Shown here piece after piece: positions 51,059 to 60,193 of a stretch of 64,000 nucleotides of DNA; the first letter of the stretch is position 1, and every line of letters starts with the position of its first letter. The notes beneath the pieces were generated by a model, which was not told the origin of the DNA, did no database searches, and saw only the letters and a program-made list of their open reading frames with translations. Source of the DNA: Saccharothrix saharensis (GTDB lineage: Bacteria; Actinomycetota; Actinomycetes; Mycobacteriales; Pseudonocardiaceae). The stretch spans positions 4,216,001 through 4,280,000 of the forward strand of contig NZ_VFPP01000001.1 of assembly GCF_006716745.1 (NCBI RefSeq). Direction: 5' to 3'. The position numbers and the translations under genes were made by a program.

Positions 51059-53215
51059 GTGACCGCCTCGGCCCTGGACGGCATCGACGACGTCGACTGG
51101 GCGTCCCTCGACCACGCGTACGGCTCGGCGGAGGACGTGCCGCGAACGTTGCGCCACGCCGTCGGCGCGGACGAAGGACCGGCCGGCGAGGCTTTCGAGC
51201 ACCTGTTCGGCAGCATCTACCACCAGGGCACGCTGTACTCGGCGACACCTCGGGCGGTGCCGTTCGTGGCCCGGCTCGCCGCCGACCCGGCCACGCCCCG
51301 GCGCTGGGGCCTGGTGCACCTGCTCGGCGTGATCGCCGACACGGACGACGCCCCGCCCGGGGTGCTGGCGGACGTGCGGGCGGCGTTGGACCGGGAGACC
51401 GCGCGGCTGCTGCCGCTGCTCGACGACCCGGACGTGGAGGTCCGGCACGTCGCCACCCACCTGCTCGGCAACCTCCCGCCGGCGGACGGCGTGGTGCCCG
51501 CGCTGCTGGCCCGGCGCCGGCGCGAGCGGTCGCCGCGCGTGGCGGCGGGCCTGTTGGCGGCGGCCGGCCGGCTCACGCCGGCGGAGTGCGCCGGGTGGTT
51601 GGCGGAGGAGGTGGCGCCGGGCCGTCCGGCGGCGGTGCGCGCCGGGGCGTTGTGGGCCATCGCGGACGCCGGGCTGCCGTGGTCGGACGCGGCGACCGCG
51701 GCCGTGGTCGACTGCTGGGTGGACGGCGACCCGCTGCGGAACTGGGTGTGGTCGGACGACCCGTTCGCCGATGTCGTGGCGCGGCTCGAGGTCGCGGACC
51801 TGGCCGCGCTGTGCCGCACGCTGTTCGAGCGGGGCACGGCCGAGTCGGCGCAACGGGCCGTCGACGCCGCCTACGAGCGGTGCACGCGGTCGCGGTCCGC
51901 CCGTGCCGCGCTGGCCCCCCTGCTGGCAGCCGGCCTGGACCACCCGGCCCCCGGGGTCCGCGTCGCCGCCGCCACCGCCGTCCGGGACGTGCCCGTGGCC
52001 GCTCCCCTCGCCGCCGACCGGCTGGCCGCGCTGCTCGTCGACCCACCGCCGACCGACCGGAACAGCCCGGAAGCCCGGCTGTTCGCCCTGGCCCTGGAAG
52101 TGCTGATCACCCTCGGCGACCCGCGCTGGCGCGAGCCGCTCGCGACCGCGCTCGCCGCCGAGGGGGTCGAGCCGGAAGTCCTGGGGGCGCTCGTCGACGC
52201 CGCCGTGCCGTGCGATCCCGTGCTGCTGGGCGCGGTGCGGCGGCGGCTGGCGGCGCTGCCGGCGCAGTGGGCGTTCTCGTCGGACCACGACGCCGTCCTG
52301 GGCCGGATGCGGTGGCACAACGAGGTCACCAACCTGACCAGGCTGCTGCACCGGTGGGGCGCGGACGCGGCAGACGCCGTGCCCGAGCTGGCCCCGCTCG
52401 TCCCGCACGACCAGTGGTGGGCGGTCCGCGCGCTGGCCGCGATGGGGTCGGCCGCCTCGTCGGCCGTGCCCGCGCTGACCGCCGTCCGCGACGACCCGGC
52501 GGCGTCCTGGCGGGACCGCCTCGCCTGCGCACGGGCCCTGGCCGCGATCACCGGCGACGTCGGGCACGTGCGCGCCGGCGTGGCCGAGGCCGCCGCCTAC
52601 GACCCCGTCCCGGCGGCGCAGGCGGCCCTGCACCACGCACTGCCCCTCGACGACCTGCTGCCGTCCCTGCGCGTCATCGCCACCACCGCCGCGGGCGACG
52701 ACCCGGCCACCATCCGGATCCGCCTCGAAGCCGCACGCCTGCTGCTGCGCGCGGGGCACGCGGACGCCCCGGTCCGGGCCGTCGCCGACGCGCTGGACAG
52801 CGCCCGGCACGTGGCGGACGCGGCCGAGCTGGCCGGCCGGATCGGACCACCGGCCGCACCCCTCGTGCCCCGCCTGCGGGAACTGCTCGCCGACCACCAC
52901 GACACCCACGCCGCCGCACTGGCCATCCGCCGCGTGACGGGTGAGACCCAGCCGCTCCTGGACGCCATCCGACACCGGCTGGCGTGGCTGGGCCCGGGTG
53001 CCTGGCTGGTCGAGTCGCTGCGCGAGCTGGGCTCCGACGCGGACCCGCTGCTGCCGGACCTGCACGCGTTGGCCCGCGGTGACGCCGCGATGCCGGGCGG
53101 CGGCGTCCACGGCCGCCAGGTGCGCCAGGACGGCGAGGAACGCGACCGGCTCCTCGCCGTCCTGGCCGAACTCGGTCAGGAGGTCACTTCGCCAGCTTCT
53201 CCGCGTCGAACGTGA
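51059..53215 (+). CDS. HEAT-repeat protein
   Basis: The 718-residue protein consists of repeated helix pairs with HEAT-like motifs, such as DDPDVEVRHVATHLLGNL near residue 121 and DHPAPGVRVAAATAVRDV near 298, forming a long solenoid. The first 70 residues differ (GSAEDVPRTLRHAVGAD). No catalytic motif is found; a scaffold for protein binding is likely. GTG 51059 follows GGGAGCAGACC. The 3' end overlaps the convergent permease gene by 32 bases. Confidence 0.78.
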   Translation: MTASALDGIDDVDWASLDHAYGSAEDVPRTLRHAVGADEGPAGEAFEHLFGSIYHQGTLYSATPRAVPFVARLAADPATPRRWGLVHLLGVIADTDDAPPGVLADVRAALDRETARLLPLLDDPDVEVRHVATHLLGNLPPADGVVPALLARRRRERSPRVAAGLLAAAGRLTPAECAGWLAEEVAPGRPAAVRAGALWAIADAGLPWSDAATAAVVDCWVDGDPLRNWVWSDDPFADVVARLEVADLAALCRTLFERGTAESAQRAVDAAYERCTRSRSARAALAPLLAAGLDHPAPGVRVAAATAVRDVPVAAPLAADRLAALLVDPPPTDRNSPEARLFALALEVLITLGDPRWREPLATALAAEGVEPEVLGALVDAAVPCDPVLLGAVRRRLAALPAQWAFSSDHDAVLGRMRWHNEVTNLTRLLHRWGADAADAVPELAPLVPHDQWWAVRALAAMGSAASSAVPALTAVRDDPAASWRDRLACARALAAITGDVGHVRAGVAEAAAYDPVPAAQAALHHALPLDDLLPSLRVIATTAAGDDPATIRIRLEAARLLLRAGHADAPVRAVADALDSARHVADAAELAGRIGPPAAPLVPRLRELLADHHDTHAAALAIRRVTGETQPLLDAIRHRLAWLGPGAWLVESLRELGSDADPLLPDLHALARGDAAMPGGGVHGRQVRQDGEERDRLLAVLAELGQEVTSPASPRRT

Positions 53216-54566
53216 CCTTGCCGTGCACCAGCCGGTTGATCAGCCAGAGCACGACGCCGGCGGCGAGCAGGTACAGGGCGATCTCGTAGTCCGCCGACGC
53301 GCGCCCCGACAGCGGGCTGGCCAGGTAGGCGCACGTGATCGCGCCCAGCACCGGCACCCACGTCGGCGCGCGGAAGTGCTTGTGGTCGACCTTCTCCTTG
53401 CGCAGCACCAGGACCGCGATGTTGACGATGGTGAAGACGACCAGCAGCAGCAACGCCGTCGTGCCGCCGAGCTTGGCGATGTCGGTGGTCGACACGAGGA
53501 TGATCGCGACACCGGACGTGAAGATGATGGAGATCCACGGCGTGCGGCGGAACGGGTGCACGGTGCCGAACACCTTCGGGATGATCCGCTCGTTCGCCAT
53601 GCCGTAGATCAGCCGGCTGGCCATCAGCATGTTGATCATCGCCGAGTTGATGACCGCGAACAGGCCGATCAGCGAGAAGACCCACAGCGGGAAGCCGGGC
53701 GCGCCGACCGTGACGACCTTCAGCAACGCCGACGAGCCGGCCTCGGACAGCTCGTCGGCGGGGATGAGCAGCGACGACGTGATCGCGACCAGCACGTAGA
53801 TGACCGCCGCGATCACCATGCCCCACAGCATCGCGCGCGGGAAGATGCGGACCGGGTCGCGGCACTCCTCGGCCATGTTCACCGAGTCCTCGAACCCGAC
53901 CATCGCGAAGAACGCCAACGCCGTGGCGGACGTGATGGCGACGAGCGCGCTCTGGCCGGGCGCCGGGTCGACCTGGGTCAGCCGGCCGGGGTCGCCGTCG
54001 CCCGCCATCACCGCGTAGATGCCGATCGCGATGATGATCACCAGGCCGGACAGCTCGATGCACGTCAGCACGACGTTGGCCTTGACCGACTCCGAGACGC
54101 CCCGGAAGTTGATCAGGCCCAGGCCGATGATGAACAGGATCGCGACCAGCGTCGCGGACACGGTGAACGTGTCGGAGAAGAACTCCTTGATGACGGACTG
54201 CAGGTAGGTGCGGCCGAACGCGAGCGCGGCGGACGACGCCGAGGTGATGCCCGAGCTCATCACCGCGAACGCCACCATGAAGGTGAGGAACTGGATCTTG
54301 AACGCCCGGTTGGTGTAGAGCGCCGCGCCGGCCGCCCTCGGGTACTTGCCGACGAGTTCCAGGTAGCTGAACGCGGTCAGGAACGCCACCACGAACGCGA
54401 CCAGGAAGGGCAGCCACAGCGCGCCGCCGATCTTGCCCGCGACGTTGCCCGTGAGGGCGTAGATGCCGGTGCCGAGGATGTCACCGACCACGAAGAACAG
54501 CAGCAGCTTCGGGCCGATGGCCCGCTTCAGTTCCGGTTGCTCCGGTGCGCTCGTCGCTTCCGCCAT
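53184..54566 (-). CDS. APC-family amino acid permease
   Basis: The 460-residue protein has about twelve transmembrane helices. The first carries GDILGTGIYALTGNVAGKIG (residues 28-47), the substrate-binding unwound segment of APC transporters, and helix 6 has FAMVGFEDSVNMAEECRDP. It imports an amino acid or related amine with protons. ATG 54566 (AEATSAPEQPELKRAIGPKL) is used; the frame is open upstream. The 3' end overlaps the HEAT gene by 32 bases on the other strand. Confidence 0.87.
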   Translation of the reverse strand: MAEATSAPEQPELKRAIGPKLLLFFVVGDILGTGIYALTGNVAGKIGGALWLPFLVAFVVAFLTAFSYLELVGKYPRAAGAALYTNRAFKIQFLTFMVAFAVMSSGITSASSAALAFGRTYLQSVIKEFFSDTFTVSATLVAILFIIGLGLINFRGVSESVKANVVLTCIELSGLVIIIAIGIYAVMAGDGDPGRLTQVDPAPGQSALVAITSATALAFFAMVGFEDSVNMAEECRDPVRIFPRAMLWGMVIAAVIYVLVAITSSLLIPADELSEAGSSALLKVVTVGAPGFPLWVFSLIGLFAVINSAMINMLMASRLIYGMANERIIPKVFGTVHPFRRTPWISIIFTSGVAIILVSTTDIAKLGGTTALLLLVVFTIVNIAVLVLRKEKVDHKHFRAPTWVPVLGAITCAYLASPLSGRASADYEIALYLLAAGVVLWLINRLVHGKVTFDAEKLAK

Positions 54567-54649
54567 GCCGAGTGAGTGTGCCGGATCACATTGGACCGGG
54601 ATAGTCGGATCCGCACACCTTGGGCAAGTCTTGATGTTCGAGTCGCACG

Positions 54650-54883
54650 TCAGGCCGTCGCGGCGGCCCGCAGGTCGGCTTCGGCCCGTGCGATCGCTTC
54701 GTCCAGCGCTTCCCGGAACGCCGCGATCTGGCCCGCTTCGAGCCGGACGCCGTCCACGCCCGAGGGCAGGAACACGTCGATTCCCCCGTCCTGGACCTCG
54801 AGGCTCAGCACGTCCTCCTTGTCCGAGTAGCACCGCAACAACCACTCGCGCTTCGGCGTAGTCACCTTGATGATCGGCTCCAT
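54650..54883 (-). CDS. small uncharacterised protein (77 aa)
   Basis: ATG 54883 gives a 77-residue acidic alpha/beta protein with TTPKREWLLRCYSDKEDVLS and a C-terminal helix DEAIARAEADLRAAAT. A TTG start at 54952 would add 23 residues that include two Cys (NVCKSCG). It is divergent from the HTH-DUF5753 gene, with 94 bases between. Similar small proteins often accompany such loci in actinobacteria, with no assigned role. Which start is real is unclear. Confidence 0.55.
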   Translation of the reverse strand: MEPIIKVTTPKREWLLRCYSDKEDVLSLEVQDGGIDVFLPSGVDGVRLEAGQIAAFREALDEAIARAEADLRAAATA

Positions 54884-54977
54884 GCCGCAAGATTTGCAGA
54901 CATTCTTAAACGCCGGCAATAACTCGATAGAGTGACTGTCCTTGCGCTGCAATTTGCACGCGCTCTAATTTCACCGC

Positions 54978-55817
54978 ATGGCACGCCGCGCTGGAACGTC
55001 GGCCCGATCCCGCCGACTCGCACACGTCCTCCGGAAACTCCGCGCCACCGCCGGCCTCACCATGGAGGCCGTGGGCGAGGCGGTGGGCATGTCCGGGAGC
55101 AAGATCAGCCGCATCGAGTCGTCCGACATCGGCGTCTACCTGGACGACCTGGAGAAGCTGCTCGACTTCTACGAGGTTGCGCGCAAACAACGCGTCGAAC
55201 TCCTCGGCCTCGCCCGGCACGCCGAGCAGCGCGGTCTGCTGCGGACGAACAACCCGAACCTTCCCGAGGACTGGCAGACCTGGGCGGACTTCGAGGACGA
55301 AGCCAGCGCACTGTTGCATTACCAACCGCTGGCGATCCCGGGTCTCCTGCAGACGCCGGAGTATGCGCGCACTTTGATCGAAGCGACTGGGCACACCTTG
55401 ACGGATGGACAAGTGGATGCCCTGGTGGCAAGTCGAATGGCACGCCAAGGGTTGCTCAGCCGCAGCACGCCGCTCAAGCTGAGCGCGATCATCGAGCAGA
55501 GCGTTTTGGAGCGCCCGTTCCACGACCAAGGGGCACACCGCCGCCAAGTCCGACACCTCATCGACACCGGCGAACGCCCGAACGTCACGGTGCGAGTGGT
55601 GCCGACCGACGCGGAACTGCACGGCGGCCTCAGCGGACCGTTCGTGATCCTGAAGTACGACGACGACCCGAGCCTGGTGCTGCTGGAGAACAAGGTCGCG
55701 AGCCTGTTCATCGACGTGGACGACCAGATCGAGGTGTTCGAGGCGACGTGGGCCGCGCTGCGGCGTTTGGCCTACACGGAGGAGGAAACGCTGGATTACC
55801 TCAAGGATCTCGCGTGA
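54978..55817 (+). CDS. HTH regulator with DUF5753 domain
   Basis: The 279-residue protein has an XRE helix-turn-helix (LRKLRATAGLTMEAVGEAVG, then MSGSKISRIESSDI) and the DUF5753 domain with LHYQPLAIPGLLQTPEYARTL near residue 113 and RVVPTDAELHGGLSGPFVIL. Streptomyces relatives pair with a small DUF397 protein, as here (55830-55988). These pairs act in developmental or stress gene control, with the DUF397 partner proposed as an anti-regulator. ATG 54978 is well placed. Confidence 0.87.
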   Translation: MARRAGTSARSRRLAHVLRKLRATAGLTMEAVGEAVGMSGSKISRIESSDIGVYLDDLEKLLDFYEVARKQRVELLGLARHAEQRGLLRTNNPNLPEDWQTWADFEDEASALLHYQPLAIPGLLQTPEYARTLIEATGHTLTDGQVDALVASRMARQGLLSRSTPLKLSAIIEQSVLERPFHDQGAHRRQVRHLIDTGERPNVTVRVVPTDAELHGGLSGPFVILKYDDDPSLVLLENKVASLFIDVDDQIEVFEATWAALRRLAYTEEETLDYLKDLA

Positions 55818-56266
55818 AACGATGGGTTCATGACCCTGTGGCGTAAGAGCTCGCGCAGTGCCGACACCGCCAACTGCGTCGAAGTGGCCCGGGTCCGGGA
55901 GCGGGTGGCGGCGCGGGACTCGAAGAACCCCGCGCCCACCATCACGTTCCCCGCCTCCGCGTGGGCGCGGTTCCTGCGGGGTCGGTAGTCCTCCCACACG
56001 TCGTAGTCGGCGGTGTCCGGGCCGGCGGTGTCGTCCACGCCGACGGCGGCCAGTCGGCGGTGGAGCACGAACAGGCCCAGGCGGTCCTGCGGGAAGCGAG
56101 CGAGGTCCAGCACCACGCCGAACAGCTCCTGCAACCCGCCCAAGACCTTCACCTGGTGCTCGCGCAGGGCGGCGTTGTAGGCGTTGCTCGCGCAGTAGCC
56201 GCGCCGGGACTTCGGGTGGGCGTCCAGGTACGCCTCGACCAACGCGCGGCGGTCGTAGGTGGTCAC
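55796..56266 (-). CDS. uncharacterised protein coupled to the MFS gene, antisense to DUF397
   Basis: GTG 56266 overlaps the stop of the MFS transporter gene (GTGA), so coupled translation is likely. The first 90 or so residues look like real protein (TTYDRRALVEAYLDAHPKSR, then RRGYCASNAYNAALRE). No family is recognised. The remaining 60 residues lie antisense to DUF397 and run to a TAA at 55796, giving 156 residues. The C-terminal part may be an accidental read-through after loss of an earlier stop. Confidence 0.55.
   Translation of the reverse strand: MTTYDRRALVEAYLDAHPKSRRGYCASNAYNAALREHQVKVLGGLQELFGVVLDLARFPQDRLGLFVLHRRLAAVGVDDTAGPDTADYDVWEDYRPRRNRAHAEAGNVMVGAGFFESRAATRSRTRATSTQLAVSALRELLRHRVMNPSFHARSLR
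55830..55988 (+). CDS. DUF397 protein (52 aa)
   Basis: ATG 55830 opens a short frame with the DUF397 signature: LWRKSSRSADTANCVEV, VAARDSKNP, and FPASAWARFLRG before the TAG at 55986-55988. It starts 12 bases after the DUF5753 regulator, its usual operon partner. The whole coding sequence lies on top of the 3' half of an opposite-strand ORF. The function is unknown; a partner or antagonist of the HTH protein is proposed in Streptomyces. Confidence 0.82.
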   Translation: MTLWRKSSRSADTANCVEVARVRERVAARDSKNPAPTITFPASAWARFLRGR

Positions 56267-57537
56267 CCCGCCAGTGTCGCCGGGGCCACCGCCTCGGGCG
56301 TGAAGCGGTAGCGCTTGATCGCCGGGATCGCCAGCACCGCCAGCGCGGTACCGATCACGACCAGGACGCCCCCGACCGCCGTGGCGTTGCCGGGGCCGAT
56401 CATCGCGCCCGTGGTCCCGTGCAGCAGGTCGGCCAGCCGGGGACCGCCCGCCACCACGACGATGAACACGCCCTGCATCCGGCCGCGCATCTCGTCGGTC
56501 GCCGCCGCCTGCAGGATCGCGCTGCGGAACACCATGCTGATCATGTCCGCCGCGCCGCCGATCGCCAGGAACACCACGGCCAGCCACAGGGCGTGCGACA
56601 GGCCGAACCCGATCATCGCCACGCCCCACGCCACGACCGCGATCACCACGCCCACGCCGTGCCGCGTCACCCGCGACGTCCAGCCGGACGTGAGGCCGCA
56701 CAACATCGCCCCCAGCGGGATGGCCGCGAACAGCAGCCCCAGCGCCAACCCGCCGCCCGCCGGGTCGCCGAACGTGTCCTCGGCCAGCTCCGGGAACAAC
56801 GCCCGCGGCATGCCGAACACCATCGCGATGATGTCCAGCAGGAAGCTCGCCAGCAGGATCTTCTGCACGGCCAGGTAGCGGAACCCGTCCACCACGTCCC
56901 GCAGCCCGGCCCGCCGCGACGTCCCGCTCAACGGCGGCAGCGGCGGCAGCTTCCACACCGCCCAGATCGTCAACGTCAACGCGACCGCGTCCACCAGGTA
57001 CAACGTGGACAGCCCGACCACCGGCATCAACGCGCCCGCCAGCATGGGCCCGAACACGCCGCCGAACATCATCACGGTCGACCCCAGCGCCGTGGCGGCC
57101 GGGATCTGCTCGGCGGGCACGAGCCGGGCGATCGACGCGGTCCGCGCGGGCGCGTTGACCGCGAAGAACACCTGTTGCAGCCCGAGCAGGGCGATCACCA
57201 GCCACACCGAGTCCACGTGCAGCGCGGCCTGCCCCCACAGCAGCACGGACGTCACCGCGATGCCCGTGTTCGTGACGACGAGCAGCTTGCGCCGGTCCAC
57301 CACGTCCGCGATCGCGCCGCCGTACAGCCCGAACACGAGCAACGGCACCAACGCCACCCCGGCCGACAACCCGACCCAGCCCGACGACCCGGTGAGGTCG
57401 TACACCTGCTTCGGCACGGCCACCGCGGTCAACTGGCTGCCGATGGCCGTCACGACGGTCGAGAGCCACAGCCTCCGGTACGCCACGACCCTCAACGGCC
57501 GGGTGTCGATGGCGATCTTCCCGAGCACTCTCCGCAC
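56263..57537 (-). CDS. MFS transporter (EntS-like exporter)
   Basis: The 424-residue protein has twelve predicted helices and the MFS loop GGAIADVVDRRKLLVVTNTG (residues 74-93) after helix 2. The family with LVPAEQIPAATALGSTVMMF includes enterobactin exporter EntS and related drug or siderophore exporters. Start GTG 57537. An 8-bp inverted repeat lies directly upstream. The substrate is unknown. It is followed by an overlapping small gene. Confidence 0.85.
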   Translation of the reverse strand: MRRVLGKIAIDTRPLRVVAYRRLWLSTVVTAIGSQLTAVAVPKQVYDLTGSSGWVGLSAGVALVPLLVFGLYGGAIADVVDRRKLLVVTNTGIAVTSVLLWGQAALHVDSVWLVIALLGLQQVFFAVNAPARTASIARLVPAEQIPAATALGSTVMMFGGVFGPMLAGALMPVVGLSTLYLVDAVALTLTIWAVWKLPPLPPLSGTSRRAGLRDVVDGFRYLAVQKILLASFLLDIIAMVFGMPRALFPELAEDTFGDPAGGGLALGLLFAAIPLGAMLCGLTSGWTSRVTRHGVGVVIAVVAWGVAMIGFGLSHALWLAVVFLAIGGAADMISMVFRSAILQAAATDEMRGRMQGVFIVVVAGGPRLADLLHGTTGAMIGPGNATAVGGVLVVIGTALAVLAIPAIKRYRFTPEAVAPATLAG

Positions 57538-57538
57538 G

Positions 57539-57564
57539 GTCGTTAGCGTACGTCAACTAACGAC
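57539..57564. promoter_or_regulatory. inverted repeat at the MFS gene start
   Basis: GTCGTTAG (57539-57546) and CTAACGAC (57557-57564) are perfect 8-base arms around a 10-base spacer, beginning 2 bases upstream of the start codon. It is a candidate operator for a regulator not located in the window. Confidence 0.5.
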
Positions 57565-57618
57565 TTCCGCACCGAGACGTGCACCACCGCCCGGAGGCGG
57601 AGGCGCCCGACGCCCGGA

Positions 57619-57816
57619 TCAGCCGATGAGCCGGTCCCAGAAGACCCATGCGCCGGCGAAGGTGGTGCCGCCGGTGAGGAACGCCAGCGGCAGCGAGCGC
57701 ATACCGGCGTGGAACAGCCAGCCTGCGCCGACCGCGCACAGCAGCGCGAGCAGCAGCACCAGCGCGGTGCGCACGCTGAAGTGCGGCTTGTGGTGATCGG
57801 TGTCGCACATGGTCAT
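57619..57816 (-). CDS. small membrane protein (65 aa)
   Basis: The protein has a short basic/His-rich N-terminus (MCDTDHHKPH), then two hydrophobic helices (about residues 17-35 and 41-60) separated by a short AGMRSL turn. AGGGAG lies just before the ATG at 57816. No family is recognised. It lies between the MFS gene and the divergent sigma-like gene. A role as a membrane partner is not supported by anything beyond position. Confidence 0.6.
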   Translation of the reverse strand: MTMCDTDHHKPHFSVRTALVLLLALLCAVGAGWLFHAGMRSLPLAFLTGGTTFAGAWVFWDRLIG

Positions 57817-57971
57817 CGCTCCCTGGGGGTGGGGTGGTGCGGGAGTTCTAGGCGCGGAGAGCCGCGGCGACCCCTGTGAGAAAAATCTTGGGGGGAAGCC
57901 GGGGGCGAGGCCCCTAAGACCAAGGCGTGAGCACCCGGGAACCTTCGCGGCCGCCGGCCAGGGGAGAGCGC

Positions 57972-58889
57972 ATGACGGAAACCGGTTCGTCCAGCCCGAC
58001 GGGGATGGACGACCAGGTCGACGCCCGGCCGATGTTGTCGGACGGCGAGCTCGAGGAAGTCGTGGCCGAGGCCATCATCAGCCAGGTGGTGGCCGAAGCG
58101 GAGATCGCGCTGCTGGGTGCCACGGCGGCCCCGCTCCCCGACGCGGAGCGGATCAGGCGGCTGGACCAGGACCGTCGGCTGGTCGAGGCACTGCGGTCGA
58201 CCGACTTCGAGGGCCCGCGCTTCGAGGCCGCGTACCGGAAACTGCGGCAAGCGCTGCTCGAGTACGCGTACCCGGTCGTCGGTTCCTTGATCAACACCGG
58301 GACGATCTTCGCCAAGACGTCCCGGTACAGACAGCCGCTCTCCAGGGACGCCCAGGCGGCGGCGATGCTGTGGACCGCGGAGGAGCGCCACGACGCGATC
58401 GACGACTCGATCGCGTGGGGCAGCGCGTTCTTCCTCGAGTACGGCTTGAAGCGCGGCAAGTGGGACCACCGGCGGGGCGCGACCTTGTCGACCTACTTCG
58501 TCGGAGCGTGCATCTGCGGCTTCATCGGGGTGTGCAACGACCGGTGGAAGCACCGGCAGCTCGAGCTGGCGTTCGTGCAGTCGGCCCCGCACCGCGAGAC
58601 CGAGGCGGGCGTGCACGAGGACGTGCTCCACTCGATCCCCGCCAGGGGCCTGGACGGCCGGGACCCGGCTGAGGTGGCAGCCGCGCGCGACGAGGTCGCC
58701 CGGGCGATGTCGAAGATCAAGAGCGTCGAGGTCCGCGAAGCGCTGCTCCTGCAAGCCGACGGGATGACGCAGGCCGAGGCCGCGGGGGTGGTCGGCCTGT
58801 CGCCCAAGGGCCTGGAACGGCGACTGTCCCACCAACGCTCGAAGTTCCGGCCGCCGAACATGATCAGCAAGACCGAAGACGAGGGGTAG
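57972..58889 (+). CDS. sigma-70-like protein with region 4 HTH
   Basis: The 305-residue protein has a central domain with KRGKWDHRRGATLSTYFVGA, which resembles sigma region 2 of actinobacterial ECF-like proteins (WDP.RGASL.TYFVG), and a C-terminal region 4 HTH with QAEAAGVVGLSPKGLERRLS. A long acidic N-terminus (1-55) precedes it. ATG 57972 has GGGGAGAG upstream; an in-frame ATG at 57927 is weaker. The partner gene follows after 11 bases. It may direct RNA polymerase to a small regulon. I cannot assign a known sigma group. Confidence 0.72.
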   Translation: MTETGSSSPTGMDDQVDARPMLSDGELEEVVAEAIISQVVAEAEIALLGATAAPLPDAERIRRLDQDRRLVEALRSTDFEGPRFEAAYRKLRQALLEYAYPVVGSLINTGTIFAKTSRYRQPLSRDAQAAAMLWTAEERHDAIDDSIAWGSAFFLEYGLKRGKWDHRRGATLSTYFVGACICGFIGVCNDRWKHRQLELAFVQSAPHRETEAGVHEDVLHSIPARGLDGRDPAEVAAARDEVARAMSKIKSVEVREALLLQADGMTQAEAAGVVGLSPKGLERRLSHQRSKFRPPNMISKTEDEG

Positions 58890-58900
58890 GGGGTACGACC

Positions 58901-60193
58901 GTGAAGATCAACGACACCCATTTCACCACCCCGCGGGAAGACACCGACGAGGTGGTGGGGTTCGACGAAGAGTTCGACCGGCTGCTCGGCGAGTCCAGCC
59001 TCGGTGCGCCGAACGCGCGTGCGGTCCGGGAGTTGACGGATCGGGCGAAGGTCGAGGCGATGCTCGACCGCACCGAAGAAGACGGTGGTGAGATCGGGCA
59101 CGGCGACGCCGACACCGCGCTGCTGGCCCTGGTGCGCGCGGCGGCTTCCGATCCCGCCGCCCGGCACACGACGGGAGCCGGGGCCAGACCCTGCGCGCAA
59201 CCCTGGCCGATGGGCGCGAAGGCATCTCTGGGGATGCTCGCGCACCTGGCCGAGGTCGACGTGTTCCGCTACGTCCACCGGGACATCGCGCGCATGGTGC
59301 TCGACACCGTGCTCAAGGTGAACGTGCCCCGACTGCTCGCGAGGCTGACCAATGGCGCCATCGAATCCAGCCGGATCGTGGACGAAACCGCGGAGGCGTT
59401 GCTGACGACCGACGTCGAACCGGGGTCCTCCCGAATCGACTCCACCGGGTCCACCGGGTTCGCCCACCACCCCACCGGGCTCGGGAAGTCGATCACCTCG
59501 GCTTTCATCCTGGCGCAGCTCGAACCGCACGGAGAAGTCCGCACGCACGGAGCCCGGGACCGGGTTGTCAGGCAGCAGGGCCGACTCGACGAGTTGCTCG
59601 ACGTGCTGGTGCGGTTCATCGAGAGTTCGACGGCCCTGGTCGGGGCCGACGTGGCCGAACCGGCCCCACCCGGATCGGAGGTCGACCCGGGGTTCGCGTT
59701 GGACCAGGTCGACGCGCTCATCCTGGCCCCCCTGTACGAAGGACCGAAGGACACCGCCGAGCTGGAATCAGCCGTGCGGATCCACCTCGGCCTGCGCGAC
59801 CTCTCGACGACCGAGTTCAGGGAGCGGTTGCACCGCCTCTACCGCGATCGGCTGGTCGGCAGGGCGGCGAGACCCCAGGGGCACCGGTCACGGGCGAACC
59901 TCCGGCTCACCGCGGCCGGCCGGCGGTCGTTCACGGAGTGGCTGACCGGCGGGAAAGACCGGGAACGCGCCGAAGTGGTGGTGCGCATCCTGAGCACGAC
60001 CATGTTCGACGCGGCTCAACGCGCTCGGCTGTACGTCAGGCGTGACCGACTCGGACTGCACCAGGGGCAGACCGCGACCATCTGCGGGTGGATGGCCGAG
60101 AACCTGCCGCCGGAGCTGTTCCGCACCTGTTCCACACCGGATCGGCTCGCGGCTTCGCACGAACTGCTGAGGACCATCCTGGGGGAATCGTGA
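58901..60193 (+). CDS. uncharacterised protein with PadR-like winged helix
   Basis: The 430-residue protein is unusual. The N-terminal 260 residues are not recognised and hold a short LGKSITSAFILAQLE segment that recalls a P-loop but lacks a clear Walker A. The C-terminal part has a PadR-like winged helix (DALILAPLYEGPKDTAELES, then TEFRERLHRLYRDRLVGRAA and LRLTAAGRRSFTEWL). It follows the sigma-like gene closely and leads into the small Arg-rich ORF, so the three form an operon. A regulator or anti-sigma role is an inference. GTG start. Confidence 0.6.
   Translation: MKINDTHFTTPREDTDEVVGFDEEFDRLLGESSLGAPNARAVRELTDRAKVEAMLDRTEEDGGEIGHGDADTALLALVRAAASDPAARHTTGAGARPCAQPWPMGAKASLGMLAHLAEVDVFRYVHRDIARMVLDTVLKVNVPRLLARLTNGAIESSRIVDETAEALLTTDVEPGSSRIDSTGSTGFAHHPTGLGKSITSAFILAQLEPHGEVRTHGARDRVVRQQGRLDELLDVLVRFIESSTALVGADVAEPAPPGSEVDPGFALDQVDALILAPLYEGPKDTAELESAVRIHLGLRDLSTTEFRERLHRLYRDRLVGRAARPQGHRSRANLRLTAAGRRSFTEWLTGGKDRERAEVVVRILSTTMFDAAQRARLYVRRDRLGLHQGQTATICGWMAENLPPELFRTCSTPDRLAASHELLRTILGES

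Noticed and set aside
53184-54890. Longer 568-codon frame for the amino acid permease
   Set aside because: The extra N-terminus is Arg/Gly-rich with no hydrophobic or family character. The ATG at 54566 begins the usual APC N-terminus.
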